Assembly: GCA_900540475.1 (NCBI GenBank)
Contig: UQGG01000016.1
Coordinates: 68,973-132,972, forward strand
Direction of reading: 5' to 3'
DNA from: an uncultured Robinsoniella sp.
GTDB taxonomy: Bacteria > Bacillota > Clostridia > Lachnospirales > Lachnospiraceae
Length of the DNA stretch: 64,000 nt
Shown here: one piece after another, positions 35,820 through 44,911 of the stretch
Layout: every line of letters starts with the position of its first letter
How positions within the stretch are numbered: position 1 is the stretch's first letter
Program-made: the position numbers and the translations under genes
The notes under the pieces: generated by a model
The model's database searches: none
Seen by the model: the letters and a program-made list of their open reading frames with translations, nothing else
What the model was told of the DNA's origin: nothing

Positions 35820-36835
35820 CAACAGCTGGTAAGCTACAGGCGCTTGATGAGGCAGTCAGAAAGATTGAAAAGGACTTTGGTATTGGCTCTGTTATGAGAT
35901 TAGGTGACGCAAAAGCAATGTCGGTGGAGACGGTACCTACAGGCGCTTTAAGTCTTGATATTGCATTAGGTCTGGGCGGAATACCAAAAGGAAGGGTCAT
36001 TGAAGTTTTTGGACCTGAGTCCAGCGGGAAGACCACTGTCAGCCTGCACATGATTGCCGAAGTGCAGAAACGGGGTGGAATTGCAGCTTTTATAGATGCG
36101 GAACATGCACTTGACCCGGTATATGCGAAAAAAATTGGTGTAAATACGGACGAACTCTATATTTCACAACCGGACAGTGGAGACCAGGGATTGGAAATAG
36201 CCGAGACGCTGGTGCGTTCCAATGCGGTTGCCATTGTGGTAATTGATTCTGTTGCAGCATTGGTCCCAAGACAGGAAATTGACGGTGAAATGGGAGATGT
36301 TTTCATGGGGCTGCAAGCCAGATTGATGTCTCAGGCACTCAGAAAGCTGACTCCGGTGGTCAGCAAATCAAATTGTATCGTTGTCTTTATTAACCAGCTC
36401 CGGGAGAAAATCGGAATTATGTTTGGAAGTCCGGAAGTAACAACCGGAGGTAAGGCACTAAAATTCTATGCTTCGATCAGGCTGGATGTACGGAAAATAG
36501 ATATAATTAAAAGTGCCGGAGAACGTATTGGGAACAGAACCCGAGTGAAGGTTGTGAAGAATAAGATTGCACCTCCTTTTAAAGAGGCAGAATTTGATAT
36601 CATTTATGGTCAGGGAATATCCAGAGAAGGGGATATCCTGGACCTGGCGTCTGAAATCGGAGTAGTAGTGAAAAGCGGTTCCTGGTATTCCTATCAGGGA
36701 ACAAAAATTGCCCAGGGGCGTGAGAGCGCGAAAGATTATCTGGGAAGCAATCCTCTGATTTTAGAAGAAATTGAGTGCCAGGTCAGAGAGCATTATGGTC
36801 TGCCCTCAGAGAAGAAAGAATTGCCGGAAAATTAG
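35816..36835 (+). CDS. recA: RecA recombinase, probably a second divergent copy
   Basis: DNA strand-exchange ATPase of 339 residues. Present are Walker A (GPESSGKTT, 66-74), the EIDGEMGD loop, Walker B (IVVIDSVAAL), INQLREKIGIMFG and the C-terminal wing. In loop L1 it reads GDVFMGLQARLMSQ where typical RecA has GDSHVGLQ or GDSHMGL, and loop L2 has SPEVTTGG instead of NPETTPGG. Its neighbours are not the usual recA partners (pgsA, recX, rny). Weak ribosome site, so expression likely depends on coupling to the KOW-like gene. Whether a canonical recA exists elsewhere in the genome cannot be seen. Confidence 0.85.
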   Translation: MTTAGKLQALDEAVRKIEKDFGIGSVMRLGDAKAMSVETVPTGALSLDIALGLGGIPKGRVIEVFGPESSGKTTVSLHMIAEVQKRGGIAAFIDAEHALDPVYAKKIGVNTDELYISQPDSGDQGLEIAETLVRSNAVAIVVIDSVAALVPRQEIDGEMGDVFMGLQARLMSQALRKLTPVVSKSNCIVVFINQLREKIGIMFGSPEVTTGGKALKFYASIRLDVRKIDIIKSAGERIGNRTRVKVVKNKIAPPFKEAEFDIIYGQGISREGDILDLASEIGVVVKSGSWYSYQGTKIAQGRESAKDYLGSNPLILEEIECQVREHYGLPSEKKELPEN

Positions 36836-36896
36836 ACCGTTACGCAGACAAAGAGACGGTACCCGAACAGGGGGAACAGGAAAAGACTGTTCTTCA

Positions 36897-37946
36897 CTAT
36901 TTGGGCACCCTTTTTTTAATTCCTGTTTGTGAGTTTTGTTTCCGATAATGGCTTGGCGTATCGCGCATGCGCTTTTTAAACATGCGGATAAAGGTCTCCG
37001 GGTTCTTATATCCTACTTTGTCGCTGATATCTGCGATACTCATAGAAGTGAAAACCAGCAGATTTTCGCTCTGCTGCATCCGAATATTAGTTAATAATTC
37101 TGAAAAGGTATAGCCGGTAACTTCTTTGATTAACTTTGAGCAATATTGCCGTGAGTAATGAAAATGTTCTGCAACTTGGTCAATGGAAACATTTTTATAT
37201 TCATTAATGATGTAGTTGATCATGGAGGTTTCACAGTCATCTTTATGAGATTTAGGGATTTCCAGCGTACTTTGGTGTCTGCGTATCAGCTGGGTAAAGA
37301 AAATCGTCACCAGGCTGCATATTATCCGGTCCGAATATTCATCCGGTTTGCGCTGTTCCCTGTACATATCCAGTATATAGTTTCGGATCACAGCATCTCC
37401 TTGTGTTTGAAACATCAGATAGCGCACCTTTTTACGGGAATAGATGTTGTCCAGAAAAAAATGTGAAATCTGAGTTTTGTCTCTCACCGTATTGATGAAA
37501 ATATCAAGAAATGTGGTATAGCGTATCAGGATGTTGAGTATGATACTGTCGGTATATACTTCGATTCCATGCATGACCCCGGGTGCAAGCAGACATAAAT
37601 CCCCTTTGGATAAAATAATTTTCTTCTCTTGAAAGTGCTGGATACAATTGCCGGATATAACATAAATCATTTCAAAAAATCCGTGTTCATGATAGAAAAG
37701 CGGAAAGTAACGTGGATGTTTCACAATAGATACATTGCGCCCGGTACTTATAAATTCATCTTCGGAACGAAAAGAAGCAATTTTCTCCGGGTGCATTACC
37801 ATATTTATACCCGATACATCGTACTGATAAATCTCTAAAAAAGAATCCAGTGAGATTTTGTTTTGCTTCACCAGAGCAAAGTCCCGAAACAGGCATTCAT
37901 CATTCTTCCATTCCTTTAGTTCCTGCAAGATCTGTTCATACTCCAT
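36897..37946 (-). CDS. AraC-family regulator with cupin sensor
   Basis: Regulator of 349 residues: cupin-like sugar-binding region at about 80-180 (HPRYFPLFYHEHGFFEMIYVISG, given in part as FYHEHGFFEMIYVISG; LSKGDLCLLAPGVMHGIE) and a C-terminal AraC domain (VAEHFHYSRQYCSKLI; ISDKVGYKNPETFIRMF). Such proteins usually switch a nearby sugar gene; here no hydrolase is adjacent on the same strand, so the target is unclear. AAAGGAT precedes the ATG. Confidence 0.9.
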   Translation of the reverse strand: MEYEQILQELKEWKNDECLFRDFALVKQNKISLDSFLEIYQYDVSGINMVMHPEKIASFRSEDEFISTGRNVSIVKHPRYFPLFYHEHGFFEMIYVISGNCIQHFQEKKIILSKGDLCLLAPGVMHGIEVYTDSIILNILIRYTTFLDIFINTVRDKTQISHFFLDNIYSRKKVRYLMFQTQGDAVIRNYILDMYREQRKPDEYSDRIICSLVTIFFTQLIRRHQSTLEIPKSHKDDCETSMINYIINEYKNVSIDQVAEHFHYSRQYCSKLIKEVTGYTFSELLTNIRMQQSENLLVFTSMSIADISDKVGYKNPETFIRMFKKRMRDTPSHYRKQNSQTGIKKRVPK

Positions 37947-38223
37947 ATATTTTATCCTTTCTTTTCTTACATTATATAAAATAGTTTCCTTATAGTCAAT
38001 TAAATTGATTAATCGGAGTCATGGAATTATAGACTTCTTTTGCTTATAATATTTTTATCACAGCTGTAAATTGTATGTGATTAGTCATTGCGACAGTTAG
38101 ATCCTGACCTACATAAAAATGTTGGCGGTTTCTGAAATAGCAGCGATAATGAATACTTAAAAAACTTGCAGGCAAAGATATGGTAATAAGAAAGAAGAAT
38201 GAGGAAAGAAGGGGAATAAATTT

Positions 38224-38451
38224 ATGGTAACAATTTATATTGAATTAAAATCCATCGGGGAAGTCAAAAATTTTATAAAAGATATATCACAAATGGATGG
38301 AAGCTTTGATCTCATATCCGGCAGATACATCATTGATGCCAAGTCGATTCTGGAAATCTATTGCCTGAATTTATCAAAACCATTACAGTTAAATATCTGG
38401 CATACTGATATAGAAAATGTGCAAAAGCTGAGAAAATATGAGATTATGTAA
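38224..38451 (+). CDS. HPr-like protein lacking the catalytic histidine
   Basis: Protein of 75 residues with the HPr fold pattern: DLISGRYIIDAKSILEIYCL matches the Ser46 region of HPr, and KPLQLNIW the following strand. The active-site GLHARP segment is replaced by SIGEVKNF, so it cannot carry phosphate on His15; the regulatory serine region is kept. Similar small HPr-like proteins are found in Clostridia; role unknown, possibly regulatory like Crh, which also lacks His15. AAGGGGAA precedes the ATG. Confidence 0.8.
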   Translation: MVTIYIELKSIGEVKNFIKDISQMDGSFDLISGRYIIDAKSILEIYCLNLSKPLQLNIWHTDIENVQKLRKYEIM

Positions 38452-38514
38452 AAAGGTAGATATTGTCCTTCGAATAGTGTATATTGTAAAAAGAAGCACA
38501 AATCGGAGGTAGCA

Positions 38515-39183
38515 ATGAATAAAATACTAATTATTGAAGACGAACTTGTGATCCGGGAAGAACTGACCATTCTGTTAAAAAATGCAGGATATCTGGCTGA
38601 AGCGGTCCGTGATTTTGAGGACTGTATAAGTGAAATAGAAACGTACAATCCGGATCTGATACTGCTGGATATCAACCTGCCGGGACAGGATGGCTTTCGC
38701 TTATGCTCTTCCATCCGCAGCTTCTCATCGGTTCCCATCATTTTTATTACAGGCAGAGATACCCCCTTTGATGAGCTGCAGGCATTGACCCTGGGCGGTG
38801 ACGATTATATAACGAAACCTTACAATATTCCCATACTTCTGGCGCGGATTCAACTGCTGCTTCGAAGAACGGGCAGCACCAGCGCCCCTATGGAATATTT
38901 AGAATGTCAGGAGGTAAAACTCTTTCCGGTATCTGCAGTGATTCAGCATAAGGATCAGAAGGCAGAGCTGTCCAAAACAGAATTGAAAATTCTCTATTAT
39001 CTGTTTACCAACAGCCAGAAAGTGGTTTCCCGCATGGAACTGATCGAATATTTGTGGGATAATGAAATCCATATAGATGATAATACTTTAAGTGTGAACA
39101 TGACAAGAATCCGGGATAAGCTGAACCAGATAAATGTCAGGGATCTTATTCAGACGAAAAGAGGAATGGGTTATAAAGTATGA
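38515..39183 (+). CDS. OmpR-family response regulator (Bce type)
   Basis: Response regulator of 222 residues: receiver with the phosphorylated Asp in LILLDINLPGQDG and Lys in YITKPY, then an OmpR winged helix (NTLSVNMTRIRDKL, TKRGMGYKV). GGAGG lies five bases before the ATG. Its stop overlaps the kinase ATG by four bases. With the kinase and the FtsX-type ABC transporter it forms a BceRSAB-type antimicrobial-peptide module. Confidence 0.92.
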   Translation: MNKILIIEDELVIREELTILLKNAGYLAEAVRDFEDCISEIETYNPDLILLDINLPGQDGFRLCSSIRSFSSVPIIFITGRDTPFDELQALTLGGDDYITKPYNIPILLARIQLLLRRTGSTSAPMEYLECQEVKLFPVSAVIQHKDQKAELSKTELKILYYLFTNSQKVVSRMELIEYLWDNEIHIDDNTLSVNMTRIRDKLNQINVRDLIQTKRGMGYKV

Positions 39184-40193
39184 GATTAAAAGAATATCTT
39201 ACAGACAGATCGGGGGCCTTACTGTTAAATGCAGCCTGTATGTTTGGGTTATCCATTTTTTTATATTTAATTGGAAATGGTATCGGAGAGATTGCCATTA
39301 CCATATTATGCTGGCTGACCATACTGTTTTTCTATTTTCTGCCGGATTACCGGTACCGGAAAAAATATTATGATGAGTTAGTTTCCCTGGCTGATACGCT
39401 GGATAAGAAATACCTGACTGGGGAAATAGCGAAGATGCCTGTATCAAAAGAGGGCGGTATCTATTTCCGAATTATGAAAAAAGCTATGAAATCAATGGCA
39501 GATGAAGTATCCCAGGCACAGCGTGAAAATGAAGAATACCGGGACTTTATTGAAAAATGGATCCATGAAATAAAGGTTCCCATTACCGGGGCAAAGCTGA
39601 TATGTGAAAATCATAAGACGGACCAGTCCAGGAAAATTCTTACCCAGGTTGAGCAGATCGAAACGGATGTGGAAAGAGTACTTTATTATGCCAGAATGGG
39701 AAGCGTAGAAAAAGATTATATGATAAAAGAAACACAACTGCACGCAGCAGTCCAAAATGTGCTTGCCAGAAATAAGCAGTTGTTAATCTCTAACCGCGTT
39801 CTTGTAAATACAGAACAGGTTCATGCCTGCGTCTATACGGATCAGAAATGGATCGAATTTATCATAAATCAGGTGATCATTAATTGTATAAAATACAGGA
39901 AAGAGGATTCTCTGCAAATCGATATTATGGCAAATCAGGCACCTCAGGGGGTATCTCTTACGATCCGTGACAATGGGATGGGGATAAAAGAAAGTGAGCA
40001 GAAACGTATATTCGAGAAAGGCTTTACCGGCAGCAATGGCAGGGTTAACCGCAATTCTACCGGGATTGGAATGTATCTTTCCAGAGAACTCTGCAAAAAA
40101 CTGGGAATAGAAATTTCTGTGGAATCTGTCCTGGGGGAGTATACGGCTGTCACACTTTTCTTTCCCAAAGGAGATTATTTGCAGAGGCAGTGA
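39180..40193 (+). CDS. Intramembrane-sensing histidine kinase (BceS type)
   Basis: Kinase of 337 residues with two closely spaced membrane helices at about 15-60 and almost no outside loop, an H-box (EKWIHEIKVPITGAKL) and an ATP-binding domain (TIRDNGMGIKES, STGIGMYLSRELCKKLG). Kinases of this shape do not see the drug themselves but read the state of a Bce-type transporter, here encoded just downstream. Confidence 0.92.
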   Translation: MRLKEYLTDRSGALLLNAACMFGLSIFLYLIGNGIGEIAITILCWLTILFFYFLPDYRYRKKYYDELVSLADTLDKKYLTGEIAKMPVSKEGGIYFRIMKKAMKSMADEVSQAQRENEEYRDFIEKWIHEIKVPITGAKLICENHKTDQSRKILTQVEQIETDVERVLYYARMGSVEKDYMIKETQLHAAVQNVLARNKQLLISNRVLVNTEQVHACVYTDQKWIEFIINQVIINCIKYRKEDSLQIDIMANQAPQGVSLTIRDNGMGIKESEQKRIFEKGFTGSNGRVNRNSTGIGMYLSRELCKKLGIEISVESVLGEYTAVTLFFPKGDYLQRQ

Positions 40194-40253
40194 TGATTCT
40201 TTCAATTTTGTAAGTTAAAATAAAGCATTCTGTATACAACAGCAGCAAAATTA

Positions 40254-40268
40254 CTGTTACAATAACAG
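40254..40268. promoter_or_regulatory. Palindrome before the Bce-type transporter genes
   Basis: CTGTTA-caa-TAACAG, overlapping a TACAAT box with TGT extension. Candidate binding site for the response regulator. Confidence 0.4.
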
Positions 40269-40302
40269 CAACCCGGGAAACAAATGGAAAAGGAGTAATG
40301 AT

Positions 40303-41058
40303 ATGCTGTTGCAGGTAGAATATATTGAAAAATATTATGGTACGAAAACGAATATTACAAAGGCATTAAATAAAGTCAGTTTTGGCGTGGAAAAAGGAGA
40401 ATTTATCAGTATCATGGGGGCTTCCGGTTCCGGGAAAACGACACTGCTCAATTGCATTTCCACTATCGACACGGTCACTTCAGGTAAAATTCTCTTAGAT
40501 GGGGAGGATATTACCACGATTAAGGAAGAGGAGATTACAGCATTTCGCAGGGATAATCTGGGGTTCGTTTTTCAGGAATACAATCTGCTGGACACCCTGA
40601 CGATTGAGGAAAATATAGCTTTGCCGCTGACGATAAAGGAGATGAAACCAAAAGAAATTACCAGGTGTGTTATGGAAATAGCAGGGCGGCTGCAGATTGA
40701 GGACATTCTGCCTAAATTTCCTTACCAGGTATCCGGAGGACAGCGGCAGCGGTGTGCCTGTGCAAGAGCCGTTGTTACCAGACCGAAACTGGTACTGGCT
40801 GATGAACCTACCGGTTCGCTGGATTCCAAATCAGCCTTCAGGCTGTTAGAGGTAATGGAAGAATTGAATCAGGAGATGACAGCGACAATTCTCATGGTAA
40901 CCCATGATGCATTTTCCGCCAGTTATGCAAACCGCATTTTATTTTTAAAGGATGGAAAGATCTTTAATGAAATATGGAAAGGTGAGAAAACGCGTTCCAG
41001 ATTCTATCATGAAATACTCGATGTGCTCTCTTTACTGGGAGGTGATGTTCCATGCTGA
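40303..41058 (+). CDS. ABC transporter ATPase (BceA type)
   Basis: ATPase of 251 residues in the MacB/BceA group: Walker A GASGSGKTT, Q-loop FVFQEYNLLDTLTIEENI (given in part), signature YQVSGGQRQRCACARA, Walker B LVLADEPTGSLD. GGAG precedes the ATG. It overlaps the permease gene by seven bases. The pair is expected to remove peptide antibiotics from their lipid targets and to control the kinase. Confidence 0.93.
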   Translation: MLLQVEYIEKYYGTKTNITKALNKVSFGVEKGEFISIMGASGSGKTTLLNCISTIDTVTSGKILLDGEDITTIKEEEITAFRRDNLGFVFQEYNLLDTLTIEENIALPLTIKEMKPKEITRCVMEIAGRLQIEDILPKFPYQVSGGQRQRCACARAVVTRPKLVLADEPTGSLDSKSAFRLLEVMEELNQEMTATILMVTHDAFSASYANRILFLKDGKIFNEIWKGEKTRSRFYHEILDVLSLLGGDVPC

Positions 41059-43079
41059 AACAGCTCTCCATAAGGAATGCAAAGCGGCAGGCAAGGGAGT
41101 ATATGATCTATTTCATTACAATTACCTGTACCGTTTCTTTTATGTACGGGTTTAATGCACTTATTTTTTCCGATACGGTTTCCAGCCTGCCTGAACTGGA
41201 AATTTTATTCTATATGATTATTATGATTTCGATTTTAATCGTGTTTATTTTGGGCTGGCTGGTCCATTATATGACGAACTTTATGCTGAAGAAACGAAGT
41301 AAAGAATTAAGTACTTATATGATTCTGGGAATATCGAATAAAGATATTTCAAGATTATTCTTTAAAGAGAATTTCCTGATCTGCGGGATGGCATTTGTCT
41401 GCGGAACATTATTTGGATACCTGATTTCTGAAATCCTGAAAATTATTATCTTGAATCTGTTCGGGGCAGATTACCAGTTTTCAATTTCCTTTTCCTTGCG
41501 GGCAATTGCATTAACCGGATTCTATTTTCTGCTGATTTTTATCTTTGCACTGTGGAGAAATGGCAGATCGATCCGTAAAATGAAGCTGTATGATTTACTG
41601 TATTATGAAAAAAGAAATGAGAAATCACGTTTGGAGAATGCAGGGTGGATGGTGTTTGTATTTCTCATATCATTTATCTGCGGTGTGGCTGGAATCGGAT
41701 TGTTTATTTATATGCCCATTGGAAAAGGGTATGATGTCTTGTTAGGCCTGGCATTAATCGTGCTTTTTCTGTTTGGTTTTTTTCAGAGCGTTCCGGGGTT
41801 TCTGGCAAAGGTATTTGGCGGCAGGGAGAATATAAAATACAGCAAAAACAGGCTTTTTTTACTCCGTTCTTTTACATCTAAGATAGCATCCCTAAGTATG
41901 ACGCTGAGCATGATATGTATACTCTTTACATTGGCACTGACGGCTATGGGAGTTGCCGTTTCCGTAAATAAAATAGCCAGCAGATCCATAGAATTGAATG
42001 TATTTGATATCGTCATTTTAAGCAAAAATCCGGAAAGTCGTTTGTCGGATTATCGCAGCAGCATAGAAGAGGAAGCATCGGTGACAGCAGATCATTCCTA
42101 TAATGTCTATCACAATGAGAGCAGAACCTTTCAGGATATCCGAAAAGAGGCTGCTGCCGAATACAGCAGTTTGCCCCAGGATATATATGTAGAGTATCAG
42201 TATGATACTTTCATGAAATACAGTGACTACCGTGCCCTTTGTAATATGCTTGATATAGAGGCTCCTAAGCTTCAAGAGAATGAATATATGATCCATTGTA
42301 CAGCGGCACTTCAGGATGCATACAGCGAATTACTTCATCGTGGGATCTCCATAAACGGTGAGACGATGGAGCTGGCAAGTATAAATACGGCTCCTTTTAA
42401 TCAGGCGGATGCCTATGGAAACGGCTTGGATTTTATCATTATTGCACCGGATAATATGGTGGAGAAGCTGTCAGTGGTCTATCAGGTTTATTCGGTGCAA
42501 ACCGACAGGCAGGTCAGCAGTATGGCATTAGAAAAGCTGTGCAGTCAGGATAGTAACTTAGAGATTCTTAATCGAAATATGTTGATATCTTCCAGTGAAA
42601 TGGGCAACTATGCCACCAGCATGGCGAAGGTGGATAAGGATTATATCTCAGGCAGGTCGGCATTTAAAAAGTCGTATGCGAATGTGTATTCTGTCATGGT
42701 GGCGCTATTTTATCTGGCACTTATTTTTATCGTCACTGGTGCCACCATATTGGTAACACAGATTTTAAGCGATTCTGAAAAAAATAAAAAGCAGTATGAT
42801 ATTTTAAGGCATATCGGCATGAATGCAGGGAAAGTCAATCAAACTGTGAACAAACAGCTGGCTGCATTTTTTCTGCTTCCTCTGATTCCGGCTGTCATAA
42901 TCAGCAGCAGCCTGGTATTTATCTCTATGAATGTCATGCAGCCAGAGTCATTTACCTTTCCTGTTATTCCGGGAAGGGGATGGATTTGGGGTTCGATAGC
43001 CAGCGCAGCAGGGCTGCATTTTATACTATATGGCATTTATTTTATCGCTGTTTGTAAAAGTTATAAGAAAAATATTTAG
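41052..43079 (+). CDS. ABC transporter permease (BceB/FtsX type)
   Basis: Permease of 675 residues with the BceB plan: ten helices in a 4+2+4 arrangement and a large extracellular domain at about 310-530 that recognises the drug. The N-terminus (LSIRNAKRQAREYMIYFITIT) and the FtsX-type ends (LRHIGMNAGKVNQTVNKQ) are typical. It partners the ATPase before it. Confidence 0.92.
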   Translation: MLKQLSIRNAKRQAREYMIYFITITCTVSFMYGFNALIFSDTVSSLPELEILFYMIIMISILIVFILGWLVHYMTNFMLKKRSKELSTYMILGISNKDISRLFFKENFLICGMAFVCGTLFGYLISEILKIIILNLFGADYQFSISFSLRAIALTGFYFLLIFIFALWRNGRSIRKMKLYDLLYYEKRNEKSRLENAGWMVFVFLISFICGVAGIGLFIYMPIGKGYDVLLGLALIVLFLFGFFQSVPGFLAKVFGGRENIKYSKNRLFLLRSFTSKIASLSMTLSMICILFTLALTAMGVAVSVNKIASRSIELNVFDIVILSKNPESRLSDYRSSIEEEASVTADHSYNVYHNESRTFQDIRKEAAAEYSSLPQDIYVEYQYDTFMKYSDYRALCNMLDIEAPKLQENEYMIHCTAALQDAYSELLHRGISINGETMELASINTAPFNQADAYGNGLDFIIIAPDNMVEKLSVVYQVYSVQTDRQVSSMALEKLCSQDSNLEILNRNMLISSSEMGNYATSMAKVDKDYISGRSAFKKSYANVYSVMVALFYLALIFIVTGATILVTQILSDSEKNKKQYDILRHIGMNAGKVNQTVNKQLAAFFLLPLIPAVIISSSLVFISMNVMQPESFTFPVIPGRGWIWGSIASAAGLHFILYGIYFIAVCKSYKKNI

Positions 43080-43185
43080 TTGATAATTTATCTCATTTTC
43101 AACATTGTAATAATTTAATTGCGTGTTATGATAGTAGTTGTACAGGAAATGAATTGATCAGAATCATAGATGCGTTTATGAATCT

Positions 43186-43253
43186 AGTGCTCCATCCAGA
43201 CAGAAACTATAGTATCAGCACTGCTACTATAGTTTCTGTCTGGATGGAGCACT
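43186..43253. repeat. Perfect 29-bp inverted repeat with 10-base loop
   Basis: Left arm 43186-43214 begins AGTGCTCCATCCAGACAG and right arm 43225-43253 is its exact reverse complement. No T run follows. It lies in the 225-base gap between the Bce permease and the DtxR-like gene, after a TATGAT box near 43128. Confidence 0.95.
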
Positions 43254-43304
43254 GATTTACAGATGGTGGATACACTGGGTGTGACGGGAAAGGAGTGAGT
43301 AGGC

Positions 43305-44159
43305 ATGAACCGAAATGAGAAAAGTGCAGAGTACAAGTTTACCAGAAAGCAGTATGAGTTTCTGCAGATTTTACAGAAACATCGGCAGCGTAAAGGCAGG
43401 CCGGGACTCCGAAAACTAGGTGAGGAATTATCCGTAAATGCTTCTACCTTATCCCGCTTTTATGGAGAATGTGTATCTAAGAATATCCTCACAGAGGACT
43501 TTGAATTTACGCCCTCCGGTGAAATGTTACTGGAAGAGTACGGCAGGAAGCGGGAAGAAATTAGTCTGTGGCTGCAAAAAGAAGGGATGGATTCTGCCCA
43601 TGCCGAAGATCAGGCGGCGTGTATTATTGAGGCATGCAGTGAGGAAACGGTTCAGGTTCTGAGAAAGCTGGGCATTCTTCATAAGGCATTCGATTCGCTA
43701 AAGTCCGGTGAAGAGCACGTACAGACGTTTAATGGAAGAAAACTAAGTGATTACTTAGCGGTGGGAGACTATGATATATCATTCACGTTCTATCGGGAAA
43801 AGGACCGGATTCCGGGCAGAATATCTATGGCAAACCAGGCATTTCATCATCCGGGGCATATGAGCTGCAGGAAAAGGGATGGTTATCTGGAACTTACGGC
43901 ATTGGATGTGGAAATGCCTGTTTCCCATACAGCCGCCTCCCTTAGAGGACGGATGCAGACCATGAAATACAAGGAAGATGAAATATGCAGGCTGGCAAGG
44001 ATCAAGAATAATAAAGTACGGATTCCCCTGTCTGCAATTACCTTTACTTATATCCAGGAAAGCAATATTCTCCAGGGGGCAGTGCATCTGACCATGACCT
44101 GCAATGAAGAAGAATCTAACATGCCGGAAAGTACTGCAGTTTTGGTATTATATATTTAA
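43305..44159 (+). CDS. DtxR-like metal regulator with an unfamiliar C-terminal domain
   Basis: Protein of 284 residues. Residues 10-75 form a winged helix (LRKLGEELSVNASTLSRFYGE, in part LRKLGEELSVNASTLSRF); residues 80-125 (AEDQAACIIEACSEETVQVLRKLG) correspond to the DtxR/MntR dimerisation segment that carries metal ligands. The last 150 residues, with repeated His/Cys (HHPGHMSCRKR, MPVSHTAA), belong to no domain I recognise; DtxR proteins normally end in an FeoA/SH3-like domain. AAAGGAG precedes the ATG. It probably senses metal and controls the operon starting at 44349, where a palindrome follows the start site. Confidence 0.6.
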   Translation: MNRNEKSAEYKFTRKQYEFLQILQKHRQRKGRPGLRKLGEELSVNASTLSRFYGECVSKNILTEDFEFTPSGEMLLEEYGRKREEISLWLQKEGMDSAHAEDQAACIIEACSEETVQVLRKLGILHKAFDSLKSGEEHVQTFNGRKLSDYLAVGDYDISFTFYREKDRIPGRISMANQAFHHPGHMSCRKRDGYLELTALDVEMPVSHTAASLRGRMQTMKYKEDEICRLARIKNNKVRIPLSAITFTYIQESNILQGAVHLTMTCNEEESNMPESTAVLVLYI

Positions 44160-44253
44160 TACAATATCCAGCTGGATGTAGTATTAGACTATGTTCGAAA
44201 ATGTTGGATACTGCCTGCTGCTAAGGTGAGAAAGTTTATCAATAAAATTCGTG

Positions 44254-44341
44254 GTGTTGCACTTGCACAACAGTCAGATGTTGAAATCATCAGTGATTTT
44301 AGTCTGATTCAGATGATGTTGCGCGCATGCAACACTTTTTT
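44254..44341 (+). terminator. Structured terminator after the DtxR-like gene
   Basis: GTGTTGCA (44254-44261) pairs with TGCAACAC (44328-44335), followed by six Ts. Two nested helices can form inside (TCAGA/TCTGA and AAATCA/TGATTT), an unusually elaborate terminator. Confidence 0.55.
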
Positions 44342-44348
44342 ATTCACA

Positions 44349-44377
44349 TTGACAGTTTTCGTTTCGTAATATATAAC
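44349..44377 (+). promoter_or_regulatory. Promoter of the YbaN/CydDC-like operon
   Basis: TTGACA (44349-44354), 17-base spacer, TATAAC (44372-44377). Start of transcription near 44384. Confidence 0.75.
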
Positions 44378-44392
44378 TATAGCGTAGATAAG

Positions 44393-44406
44393 TTAGCTTC
44401 TGCTAA
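44393..44406. promoter_or_regulatory. Candidate DtxR-type operator
   Basis: TTAGC-ttct-GCTAA, a palindrome about ten bases after the predicted transcription start. Its shape resembles DtxR/IdeR half-sites (TTAGG/CCTAA). Confidence 0.45.
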
Positions 44407-44457
44407 TTCGGAAAACGAAAGAAGTATAATAAGTTTGGAAAAGGAAGGAAGGCGTAT

Positions 44458-44910
44458 ATGAAAAGAAATCCATTTAAATTACTGTGGCTGATACTTGCAT
44501 TTTTAAGTCTGGGAATCGGGGCGATTGGGGTGATATTGCCAATACTGCCCACCACACCATTTTTGTTAGTAGCCTCATTTTGTTTTGCAAAAGGTTCCAA
44601 GCGGTTTCATGACTGGTTCATGAATACAGGACTTTACAAAAAGCATCTGGACAGCTTTATTAAAAATCGGGCGATGACACTTAAAACAAAGCTTTTCATC
44701 CTTTTACCGGTATCCGCAATGCTGACACTTGCATTTTTTATGATGCATAATATACCAGGAAGAGTTGTCATTGTCCTGCTGGTAATCTTCAAATATTATT
44801 ACTTTTTCTTTCGGATTGCAACCATACCGGGCAATAAAAAGAACCTGGATTATGGTGCAGACAAAAGGAACATGGATTATGGAGCAGACAGAACGGAGTT
44901 AACAGATTAA
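44458..44910 (+). CDS. YbaN-family (DUF454) membrane protein
   Basis: Small inner-membrane protein of 150 residues with helices at about 8-45 and 80-115. GAIGVILPILPTTPFLLVASFCFAKGS and the following HDWFMNTGLYKKHL are the DUF454 signature (given here in part: GVILPILPTTPFLLVA). Function unknown. The last 20 residues hold a short repeat (LDYGADKRN / MDYGADRTE). AAGGAAGG precedes the ATG; the next gene begins one base after its stop. Confidence 0.87.
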   Translation: MKRNPFKLLWLILAFLSLGIGAIGVILPILPTTPFLLVASFCFAKGSKRFHDWFMNTGLYKKHLDSFIKNRAMTLKTKLFILLPVSAMLTLAFFMMHNIPGRVVIVLLVIFKYYYFFFRIATIPGNKKNLDYGADKRNMDYGADRTELTD

Positions 44911-44911
44911 T

